From Rhodospirillales bacterium (lineage in GTDB: Bacteria > Pseudomonadota > Alphaproteobacteria > Rhodospirillales > Casp-alpha2), in contig JABJOR010000395.1 in NCBI GenBank assembly GCA_018664265.1, positions 1 to 8,883 on the forward strand: a stretch of 8,883 bases of DNA, read 5' to 3'. The position numbers and the translations under genes were made by a program. The notes under the pieces were generated by a model that was given only the letters and a program-made list of their open reading frames with translations, ran no database searches and was not told where the DNA came from. Of the stretch, positions 1-5,946 are shown one piece after another (the first letter of the stretch is position 1; the number at the start of each line of letters is the position of its first letter).

Positions 1-392
1 ATGTAGTCAAAATCTATATTGCGGTGTATGTCCCACATTAACAGAGAGGGATCGAGATCCCTGTCCTCAAGATTTTGTTGAAGCCATTTTTGCGCCCATT
101 GACCCTGGGTCACGATAATTGGCTCCAACGCTTCACCGGCAGGGGTTAAATAATATTCTGACCCCCTACCCGTTGAAGCTTGCTCGCGTCGAATAACGCC
201 TGCCGCTTCCAATTCCAGAAGGCGCGTCGACAGTAAACTTGGCGACATTAACGGCATGCCTTTTTTCAAATCAGTAAATTTATGGGTTCCCGTCAAAAGT
301 TCACGAATGATAACCGGCGTCCATTTAACCGCCAGAACTTCCGCTGCTTTTGCAACTGGACAAAATTGACCATATCCATCAGAGTTTTTCAT
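1..392 (-). CDS. HxlR-family transcriptional regulator (3' end outside window)
   Basis: Reading the minus strand from the ATG at 392-390 gives 130 open codons to the window edge. The N-terminus carries the HxlR signature: Cys11-Pro12 followed by KWTPVIIREL at residues 23-32. A winged helix-turn-helix follows (about residues 39-70, FTDLKKGMPLMSPSLLSTRL), then the wing GRGSEYYLTPAGEAL (75-89). HxlR proteins are dimeric DNA-binding regulators, usually of 100-150 residues, that often control an adjacent divergent gene. Several of them (YodB, HypR, QorR) sense quinones or electrophiles through an N-terminal Cys. Cys11 is at a comparable position, but redox sensing here is inference. No strong ribosome binding site is visible before the ATG. 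The gene is divergent from the flavoprotein/flavin reductase pair, with a dyad between them, so local control of that pair and of itself is likely. Family assignment is firm; the ligand is unknown. Confidence 0.9.
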   Translation of the reverse strand, partial: MKNSDGYGQFCPVAKAAEVLAVKWTPVIIRELLTGTHKFTDLKKGMPLMSPSLLSTRLLELEAAGVIRREQASTGRGSEYYLTPAGEALEPIIVTQGQWAQKWLQQNLEDRDLDPSLLMWDIHRNIDFDY

Positions 393-418
393 GTATAATA
401 CGCTATGGCCTTTTTTAG

Positions 419-453
419 GATTGTTCAAGTACAGATTTTGTACTATCACAATC
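419..453. promoter_or_regulatory. Candidate HxlR operator dyad
   Basis: A symmetric element lies between the divergent genes. Inner arms AGTACA (428-433) and TGTACT (439-444) are separated by 5 nt, and outer arms GATTGT (419-424) and ACAATC (448-453) share the same centre at 436. Twelve of 15 arm pairs match. Dyads with TACT/AGTA-type half sites are known targets of some HxlR proteins such as YodB. Its position 50 bp upstream of the flavoprotein start suits an operator overlapping that promoter. Assignment to this regulator is inferred from position and symmetry. Confidence 0.6.
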
Positions 454-491
454 TGATAAATTGAAGTTTAGTCTAATTCTCAACAAGAAAC

Positions 492-496
492 AGGAG
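492..496 (+). promoter_or_regulatory. Ribosome binding site fixing the flavoprotein start
   Basis: AGGAG sits 6 nt before the ATG at 503. It favours that start over the in-frame TTG at 461, which has no Shine-Dalgarno and would add 14 residues overlapping the regulatory region. Confidence 0.75.
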
Positions 497-502
497 AATA
501 TT

Positions 503-1663
503 ATGGACGCTACAATTCAACAGATAAACCTAATCAAGGTTATTGAACAACTTGGTGACGGCTTTGCCGCGCGTGTAACAAGCAATGATCAGGACGATCT
601 TTTCGTCGCAGAAAACTTTGCCGAGCTAAAACAAAATAAAATGTTTTCAGCCATGGTTCCCGTGGAACTGGGCGGCGGTGGTGCAAGCCATTCACAAATG
701 TGCGAAGCCGTTCGCAAAATTGCCACCTATTGTGGATCAACGGCGCTGACCTTTTCCATGCACCAGCATATTATCTCAGCCGCCGTCTGGAATTATCAAC
801 GGGGAAATCCCGGCAAGCTGCTTTTGGAAAAAGTCGCCGCAAATGAGTTGATCCTGATCAGCACTGGTGCAACAGACTGGCTTGGCTCTAACGGCGATAT
901 GCAAAAAACCGAAGATGGTTATATCGTCAACGCGAAAAAATATTTTGCCAGCGGTTGCCCGGCTGGTGACATGCTGATTACCTCAGCCCCCTTTGATGAC
1001 CCGGAGCTGGGCTCGATTGTCATGCACTTCCCCGTACCGATGAGCGCCGAAGGCGTCAGCATTGAAGAAAACTGGAAAGCCATGGGCATGCGGGCAACCG
1101 GATCACACTGTGTGGTTTTGGAAAATGTTTTTGTCCCAGAAACAGCGATTGCATTAAAACGCCCGGCGGAAAAATTCCACCCCGTCTGGAACACTGTTCT
1201 GGGCGTGGCCTTGCCGCTGATTATGTCGACCTATGCAGGGGTCGCAGAAAAAGCAGCCGAAAACGCACGACAGACCGCGAAAGGCAAAACTGGCGATGCC
1301 GCGAGACCGTATTTGCTGGGCGAAATGGAAAATGCCCTGACAACGGCGAAGCTTGCACAACAAAGCATGGTGGCGCTTGCCGATGACCTGAACTTTGACC
1401 CTTGTGAAGAACTGACCAACGAAATGGTCAAACGCAAAACCATCACGGCCAAAGCTGTCATTGAGACAACCACAAAAGCATTGGAAGCTTCCGGTGGTCC
1501 GGGCTACATCCGTGGACAGGTTATTGAACGCCTGGTGCGGGATAGCTTCGCTTGCCAATTCCATCCCATGCAGGAAAAACGTCAAATATTATTTACCGGA
1601 CGTATGGCTATGGGCTTACCCCCCATCGACGCTGGTGAAACCCTTCAGCCAGAAAAAGCCTGA
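503..1663 (+). CDS. Acyl-CoA dehydrogenase-fold flavoprotein, possible monooxygenase component
   Basis: The 386-residue product has the three-part acyl-CoA dehydrogenase layout: a helical N-terminal domain (about 1-100), a beta middle domain (about 105-205, with STGATDWLGSNG and a DGYIVNAKKYFASG segment) and a C-terminal four-helix domain (about 220-375, with GGPGYIRG from residue 331). Such proteins bind FAD or FMN at subunit interfaces. In true dehydrogenases a YEG-type loop near the C-terminus supplies the catalytic Glu. The equivalent here appears to read HPMQ (His354-Pro355), so that base is apparently missing. The next gene is a flavin reductase, 10 bp downstream. Relatives with this pairing (DszC-like, HpaB-type) are two-component monooxygenases using reduced flavin and oxygen. 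Monooxygenase activity is therefore plausible, but a dehydrogenase with a shifted Glu is not excluded. No substrate can be read from the sequence. The start is set by AGGAG at 492-496. Confidence 0.85.
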   Translation: MDATIQQINLIKVIEQLGDGFAARVTSNDQDDLFVAENFAELKQNKMFSAMVPVELGGGGASHSQMCEAVRKIATYCGSTALTFSMHQHIISAAVWNYQRGNPGKLLLEKVAANELILISTGATDWLGSNGDMQKTEDGYIVNAKKYFASGCPAGDMLITSAPFDDPELGSIVMHFPVPMSAEGVSIEENWKAMGMRATGSHCVVLENVFVPETAIALKRPAEKFHPVWNTVLGVALPLIMSTYAGVAEKAAENARQTAKGKTGDAARPYLLGEMENALTTAKLAQQSMVALADDLNFDPCEELTNEMVKRKTITAKAVIETTTKALEASGGPGYIRGQVIERLVRDSFACQFHPMQEKRQILFTGRMAMGLPPIDAGETLQPEKA

Positions 1664-1673
1664 GGACTAAGTT

Positions 1674-2219
1674 ATGAACAAGATTAGCAAAATCGCGACC
1701 CCCATTACTGCCACAGTTACGGAGCCTCAAAATATGTCGTTAGATCATCGGCAAAAATTTATTGATGCCATGAGCTGCGTCGGCTCAAGCGTAAACGTTA
1801 TCACAACAGACGGACCTGCCGGGCGTGGTGGGCTGACGGTGACCGCCATGTCGTCGGTGTCTGCCGATGGAGAGGCCCCGGTTTTGCTAGTCTGTGTTCA
1901 TCACTTGAGCCGAAACATTAACACAATACTGGAGAATGGCGTGTTCTGCGTTAACGTACTCAATGAAACCCAAAGTAATATTGCTGATCGATTTGCCGGA
2001 CGCAGCGAGGAAGACCGGTTTTCTTCAGATAGCTGGGTGCCCATGAAAACTGGAGCACCCAGACTTGAAAACCCGCTTGTTGCCTTTGACTGTCGGATCA
2101 GCCAAAGCCAGCGCATGGAAACCCATCATGTCCTGTTCGGTGACGTCGAAGACGTCTTCAAGGGCGGCATCGGCCTGCCCCTGATCTACGCAAATCGGGC
2201 TTACGCAAAAATCCAGTAA
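1674..2219 (+). CDS. Flavin reductase family protein (HpaC/RutF-like)
   Basis: The 181-residue product matches the short-chain flavin reductase fold. It shows a GLTVTAMSSVSADG segment (about residues 57-70) that normally contacts FMN, then NGVFCVNVLNETQ, FAGRSEEDRF, and a C-terminal ETHHVLFGDVEDV segment before the end. Family members use NAD(P)H to reduce FMN or FAD and hand the reduced flavin to a partner monooxygenase. The gene follows the flavoprotein by 10 bp with AGGA overlapping that gene's stop region, so the two are co-transcribed and probably coupled. A second in-frame ATG at 1734, preceded by GGAG, would remove the 20 unconserved N-terminal residues, so the start is uncertain. Length is normal for the family. 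NADH versus NADPH preference cannot be told. Confidence 0.88.
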   Translation: MNKISKIATPITATVTEPQNMSLDHRQKFIDAMSCVGSSVNVITTDGPAGRGGLTVTAMSSVSADGEAPVLLVCVHHLSRNINTILENGVFCVNVLNETQSNIADRFAGRSEEDRFSSDSWVPMKTGAPRLENPLVAFDCRISQSQRMETHHVLFGDVEDVFKGGIGLPLIYANRAYAKIQ

Positions 2220-2303
2220 TCCCCTTAAATAAAATAATTTCTGGCAATTTATAGCCTCGCCCCTATACACTCATTTGTATAAAATGTATGGGGGTAACGC
2301 ACA

Positions 2304-2948
2304 TTGGTTGCGCGCATTAAAACGGTCGCATTCAACGGTATTGATGTTCGCGATGTGGATGTTCAGGTTCAAATCGCAAACGGCCTTCCGGCTTTTACAA
2401 TTGTTGGTTTGCCGGACAAGGCCGTATCAGAAGCCCGCGAGCGGGTCCGGGCTGCGCTGCACGCGCTGGGCATGTCACTTCCCGCAAAACGCATCACTGT
2501 TAACCTTGCCCCGGCTGATTTATCCAAGGAAGGCAGCCACTTTGATCTGCCTGTTGCCATTGCCCTGCTTGGCGCCATGGATATTTTACAGGTCGAAGAC
2601 ATCGAAGGCTATTGCGCGTTGGGCGAACTGGGCCTTGATGGTAAACTCGCACCCGTCGTCGGGGTGCTGCCAGCGGCAGTCTTTGCAAGCGGTGCTGGTC
2701 TGGGATTGATTTGCCCGAAAGCCCAGGGCGGGGAAGCGGCTTGGGCCGGAGATGTCAGCATCATTGCGCCGGATAATCTGCTGGACCTGATCAACCACTT
2801 TAAAGGCGCCCAAATTCTTACACCCCCCGAAGCCAGCACGTCATCCGAGGCTCCAGTTTATGCTGACCTTACCGACATCAAGGGCCAGGAAACCGCCAAA
2901 CGCGCCAGCGAAATTGCCGCAGCCGGAGGTCATAATATTCTAATAATG
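2304..2948 (+). pseudogene. comM: yifB/comM (Mg-chelatase-like AAA+ protein), 5' part, interrupted by island insertion
   Basis: From a TTG start with GGGGG 9 nt upstream, 215 codons match the YifB/ComM N-terminus: the GLPAFTIVGLPDKAVSEARERV region (about residues 27-48), KRITVNLAPADLSKEGSHFDLP (about 62-83), and the start of the AAA+ domain at DLTDIKGQETAKR. Homology ends at GGHNILIM (residues 208-215), exactly where the Walker A loop GPPGSGKS should follow. The frame then runs 11 more AT-rich codons (first CPFNYF) to a TAA at 2982-2984. Intact proteins are about 500 residues, so roughly 60% is missing here and should lie on the far side of the island. ComM is a hexameric helicase that drives branch migration during natural transformation. 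The fragment has no ATPase site and cannot work. Transfer of function from distant homologues is by family. Confidence 0.9.
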
Positions 2949-2955
2949 TGTCCAT

Positions 2956-3096
2956 TTAATTATTTTGTAAAATCAATGATTTAACTTTATGAATTGCGTC
3001 CAAAATATAAAATAATTTATCTTTTGAAACTCCTATTATCCTAGCAACATATGGCGCACTTATTTTTTCAGCAGGTAAAGCTGACGTAAATATCAT
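2956..3096 (-). CDS. Small hypothetical protein with HTH-like segment
   Basis: The minus strand has a 46-codon open frame from ATG 3096-3094 to TAA 2958-2956. I do not recognise a family. Residues 13-37 (SAPYVARIIGVS, then KDKLFYILDAIHK) look like a helix-turn-helix: an Ala-containing helix, a Gly-Val-Ser turn and a second amphipathic helix. That composition is unlike a random AT-rich frame. AGGG lies only a few bases before the ATG, and an in-frame stop occurs ten codons upstream. It lies at the very edge of the island, within about 10 bp of the yifB junction. It could be a small DNA-binding protein (excisionase-like size), the tail of a decayed larger gene, or a chance frame. Confidence 0.35.
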   Translation of the reverse strand: MIFTSALPAEKISAPYVARIIGVSKDKLFYILDAIHKVKSLILQNN

Positions 3097-3142
3097 AACC
3101 CTATGATTATAAACTGTTTAGCCCATGGTCTTTTTCTATGAT

Positions 3143-3301
3143 TTACCTACCGAAATGGAAGCCCACCCAAAATGCGGCAAGGCCCAACAACCAGAAACGC
3201 CAATCACGTAAAACCCCATAAAGAAGCACAACGGTACCGATGCCCATTGCACCTGCACTCATCAAAGCGCCACCAATGGCATATGGTGCGATGGCCTTCA
3301 T
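3143..3301 (-). CDS. Small membrane protein, coupled to the recombinase
   Basis: A 52-codon minus-strand frame starts with the ATG at 3301-3299, which overlaps the recombinase TGA (3300-3298) as ATGA. It ends at TAA 3145-3143. The product has two hydrophobic stretches, about residues 5-30 (AIGGALMSAGAMGIGTVVLL) and 37-50 (FWLLGLAAFWVGF). They are joined by a charged LRDWRF turn, and the tail is short and basic (HFGR), as in a two-helix hairpin membrane protein. The stop-start overlap implies translational coupling with the recombinase. I do not recognise a family. It could be a holin-like or toxin-like peptide, a stability factor of the element, or a conserved passenger. The GC level resembles the recombinase rather than the AT-rich stretch beside it. 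Confidence 0.6.
   Translation of the reverse strand: MKAIAPYAIGGALMSAGAMGIGTVVLLYGVLRDWRFWLLGLAAFWVGFHFGR
3193..3205. repeat. Left copy of a 13-bp inverted repeat flanking the recombinase
   Basis: AGAAACGCCAATC here is the exact reverse complement of GATTGGCGTTTCT at 3986-3998. This copy lies inside the small membrane protein gene, in the codons for DWRF and its edges. The pair encloses the whole recombinase gene. See the paired entry. Confidence 0.6.
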
Positions 3302-3849
3302 GCCACTTCCTCTTCAAGCACCCGATAAACGCTGGCCCGTGCAATACCTAATTCGGCAGCTATTTTAGAAGCACCCATGCCTTGGGCTTTTAGTTGCTTA
3401 ACCCTATCACGATCAATGGATTGCTTGCGGCCCTTGTATTTTCCAGATGCCTTGGCCTTCAAAATACCTTCCATCTGGCGTTCACGCCGAAGGTTGGTTT
3501 CAAATTCAGCAAATACACCCAACATGGATAGAAATGCTTTTGATGCGGCATCGCCTGTAGATATAGGCTGTTCAGTAGCACGAAGGGTCGCACCCTTTGC
3601 TTCCAACTCTTCAACAATCATATGTAAATCAAGAATACTACGGGCAAGGCGATCAATCCTTGTAATAACCAACTCATCGCCTTCACGTATAAAGTCTAGC
3701 AGGTTACGAAGCTCATCACGGTTATTCATAGATGTACCTGAAACCTTTTCAGATCGAATAACTTCGCAGCCAGCAGCACGCAAGGCTTCTTCCTGAATTG
3801 ATAAATTCTGGGTCCGGTCACTAACTCTTGAATATCCATATATCGCCAT
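3298..3849 (-). CDS. Serine recombinase (resolvase/invertase family)
   Basis: The 183-residue product has a resolvase N-terminal catalytic domain (1-135) followed by a C-terminal helix-turn-helix (about 150-180, GMGASKIAAELGIARASVYRVL). Choosing the ATG at 3849-3847 places YSRVS so that the nucleophile is Ser10 with Arg8, as in gamma-delta resolvase. ITRIDRLARSILDL gives the two active-site arginines (67, 70), and the E-helix segment FETNLRRERQMEGI follows near 117-130. GGTG lies about 7 nt before this ATG. A start four codons upstream (3861) is possible but has a poorer site. The family cuts both strands at a dinucleotide through a phosphoserine link, resolving cointegrates, inverting segments or integrating circles. 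At this size it belongs to the small resolvase/invertase group, not the large serine integrases. A small membrane protein follows by ATGA overlap, and repeat-rich DNA lies directly upstream. Confidence 0.93.
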   Translation of the reverse strand: MAIYGYSRVSDRTQNLSIQEEALRAAGCEVIRSEKVSGTSMNNRDELRNLLDFIREGDELVITRIDRLARSILDLHMIVEELEAKGATLRATEQPISTGDAASKAFLSMLGVFAEFETNLRRERQMEGILKAKASGKYKGRKQSIDRDRVKQLKAQGMGASKIAAELGIARASVYRVLEEEVA

Positions 3850-3920
3850 ATCATTCACCATTCTGTCTTATTGGGGTCTAGACATAGATATTCGCTCGTC
3901 TCATAATGCAGAGTCAACCC

Positions 3921-3980
3921 TAAAAAGACACTTATTCTGTATCATTGAAATGACCACTGGGGGTATACCGTAAAAAGACA
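3921..3980 (+). repeat. Direct repeat pair TAAAAAGACA, possible res site
   Basis: TAAAAAGACA occurs at 3921-3930 and 3971-3980, exactly 50 bp apart. A related inverted TGTCTTATT is at 3864, and TGTATCATT is at 3938. TGTC-type half sites ending in AT-rich bases upstream of the resolvase gene are typical of res sites bound by small serine resolvases. The three-subsite layout cannot be drawn with confidence. Confidence 0.45.
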
Positions 3981-3985
3981 GGCCC

Positions 3986-3998
3986 GATTGGCGTTTCT
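3986..3998. repeat. Right copy of a 13-bp inverted repeat flanking the recombinase
   Basis: GATTGGCGTTTCT is an exact inverted match to 3193-3205 and runs into the palindrome TTGGCCAA (3998-4005). A GGCCC also precedes each copy on the plus strand (3181-3185 and 3981-3985). A 13-bp match within 800 bp is unlikely by chance, though not excluded. It may be a recombination site pair or a decayed duplicate of the membrane-protein gene end. Confidence 0.6.
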
Positions 3999-4064
3999 TG
4001 GCCAAAGTTTCTGATAGGATGCGTGCTGGCCAGAAATATTTCTTATAGATGATTTACATCTATA
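3998..4064. promoter_or_regulatory. Cluster of palindromes, candidate operator or recombination site
   Basis: Four perfect dyads lie in 67 bp: TTGGCCAA (3998-4005), CTGGCCAG (4026-4033), AGAAATATTTCT (4032-4043), and TATAGATG/CATCTATA (4044-4051 and 4057-4064) with a 5-nt centre. The last is the right size for a dimeric repressor operator, about 170 bp upstream of hsdM. No controller gene is visible next to it. Confidence 0.45.
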
Positions 4065-5276
4065 CCGAACGGCATAGGCGATAAACGTATTAGTTTATAA
4101 CGATGGCACACTTATATATAGAAAGTTAATCGAATAAGATTGCCAGATTTGAAGATTCTGACATTATGAATTCAATAAAAATTTGGGGGCTGGCTGCCTA
4201 TAACATTCTTCTTTTGAAAAGTTAGTTGATTAATGACTGAAAAACTTACCCTTGCCCAACTGGAATCCTTTCTTTGGGAAACAGCAGATATCCTGCGTGG
4301 CAATATGGATGCATCCGAATTCAAAGATTACATCTTTGGCATGATGTTTCTAAAACGCCTTTCTGACTCCTTTGAAGAAGAGCAAGAAAAGATTATTCAG
4401 TTTTATATAGGAAAAGGCAAAGACCAAACGCAGGCCGAAGAGTTGGCCAGTGATGAAGATGAATATGATAGCACCTTCTTTGTACCAGAGCGTGCACGCT
4501 GGGCACACATCAAAGACCTGAAACATGATATTGGCGCAGAGCTTAACAAGGCCACCGAAGCCATTGAAGAGCACAACCCATCATTGGAAGGCGTGTTGGT
4601 TTCCATTGATTTTAATATAAAGAACAAACTGAGCGATAAGAAACTTCAGGATTTGCTTTCACACTTCTCCAAGTATCGCCTTCGCAATGCAGATTTTGAA
4701 AGCCCTGACCTTTTGGGATCGGCTTATGAATATCTAATCAAGATGTTTGCTGATAGTGCAGGTAAAAAAGGCGGTGAATTCTACACCCCATCAGAAGTGG
4801 TGAAGCTTCTTGTTTCACTGTTGAAGCCACATGCAGGCATGAAGGTTTACGATCCAACCGTTGGGTCTGGCGGTATGTTAGTGACCACACGCAATTATCT
4901 GATTCAACATGATGAGAATGCTGCCAACCTTTCCTTATTCGGCCAAGAAATGAACCTAAACACTTGGGCCATCTGTAAGATGAATATGTTTTTGCATGGG
5001 GTATTTAATGCTGATATTCGCAAGGGCGATACCTTAGGTGATCCGCAGCATATCGAGAATGGCGAACTTATGCATTTTGATCGGGTGATTGCCAACCCGC
5101 CCTTTTCCTTGAAAAAATGGGGCAAGGATGAAGCTGATAATGATGCTTTTGGCCGCTTTCCTTATGGCACCCCGCCAAAGGATGCAGGTGATCTGGCCTT
5201 CATCCAACATATGATCGCATCCGTAAATGCGGAAGGTATGATGGGCGTGGTTGTACCACACGGGGTGCTATTCCGT

Positions 5277-5279
5277 TGA
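5277..5279 (+). other. Premature TGA stop inside hsdM (codon 349)
   Basis: The codon is TGA within CGT TGA TCA AGC. The frame before and after is uninterrupted HsdM. The gene's own terminal codon, and that of the flavoprotein, are also TGA, so the code is standard and this should terminate translation. Confidence 0.88.
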
Positions 5280-5933
5280 TCAAGCGAGAAAGAAATCCGC
5301 AAAGGTATTTTGGAAGATGATTTACTGGAAGCTGTTATTGGCCTGCCATCTTCTTTATTCTACGGCACAGGCATTCCTGCCGCTTTGTTGATTATAAACA
5401 AAAGCAAACCTGAAGGCCGCCGTGGCAAAGTTATCTTCATAAATGGCGAATTGGAATATGAAGAAGGCAAAAACCAAAACCGCCTACGTGATGAGGATAT
5501 CGAAAAAATCATTGCCACTTATGACAATTATGAGGAAACCAAACGCTATTCATCTGTTATAACAATCGAAGAAATCAGGGAGAACGACCATAACCTGAAT
5601 ATTCGCCGTTATGCAGATACATCACCACCGCCTGAAGCTTTTGATGTAAAGGCCATTCTGCAAAGTGGGATTCCAGTAAGTGAAGTGGAAGATGAATATA
5701 TTCAGGAAACCCTGCAAGGCATGGATGTTTCTTGTGTGTTCACAAGACGTGACGATGACTATTACGAATTCAAATCGGAGATTACATCTAAAGAAGAAAT
5801 TCGTGACCATCTGACTTCAGATGATGGCGCAATTATTGGCCAGTTTGAGCGCTGGTGGGATAAGTACCGTGTTTCTTTGCACGGCCTGAATGAAGAAGTT
5901 AACCAAGCTGAAGCGACTATGTGGGGTCATCTA

Positions 5934-5939
5934 AAGGAG
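5934..5939 (+). promoter_or_regulatory. Ribosome binding site of hsdS
   Basis: AAGGAG lies 7 nt before the ATG at 5947, inside the last codons of hsdM. It is the strongest such site in the operon and selects ATG 5947 over the in-frame TTG at 5941. Because it is independent, hsdS can be translated even though hsdM translation stops early. Confidence 0.8.
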
Positions 5940-5946
5940 CTTGGTT

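Larger units (their letters stand above)
3850..4232. other. Gene-free, repeat-rich region between recombinase and hsdM
   Basis: No credible gene is seen on either strand across 383 bp. The recombinase-proximal half holds resolvase-site-like elements: TGTCTTATT at 3864, the palindrome GTCTAGAC at 3876-3883 and two copies of TAAAAAGACA. The centre holds a run of palindromes (3998-4064). The hsdM-proximal part is AT-rich and must contain the hsd promoter. A weak candidate is TTGCCA (4140-4145) with TATGAA (4165-4170), but its 19-nt spacing is longer than ideal. The region probably combines the recombinase target site and the control region of the restriction operon. Confidence 0.6.

Noticed and set aside
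366..399. TTGACC plus TATAAT as the flavoprotein promoter
   Set aside because: The hexamers are 22 nt apart, beyond the usual 16-18, and TATAAT overlaps the start codon edge of the divergent regulator.
2220..2303. Terminator or strong promoter between the flavin reductase gene and yifB
   Set aside because: No convincing hairpin with a T-run is present. TATAAA at 2277 lacks a matching -35 hexamer.
2275..2709. Plus-strand 144-codon open frame overlapping yifB
   Set aside because: It is an alternate frame of yifB, whose protein is clearly recognisable.
2949..3010. TnsB-type binding repeats at the left end
   Set aside because: Only loose AT-rich similarities (TTAATTATTTT and AAAATAATTTA) were found, not distinguishable from base composition.
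3377..3796. Plus-strand 139-codon open frame
   Set aside because: It is antisense to the well-supported serine recombinase and has no family resemblance.
3873..3910. GGGGTC stretch as a Tn3-family terminal inverted repeat
   Set aside because: Only the first bases resemble Tn3 ends. The rest, including the usual TAAG inner end, does not match, and no Tn3 transposase is present.
4166..4225. 19-codon ORF (MNSIKIWGLAAYN...) as a leader peptide before hsdM
   Set aside because: No ribosome binding site, no attenuator-like hairpins, and too short to support on its own.
5277..5279. TGA in hsdM as selenocysteine or read as Trp
   Set aside because: Homologues have Gly rather than Cys/Sec here, I recognise no SECIS-like element, and other genes in the window end with TGA.
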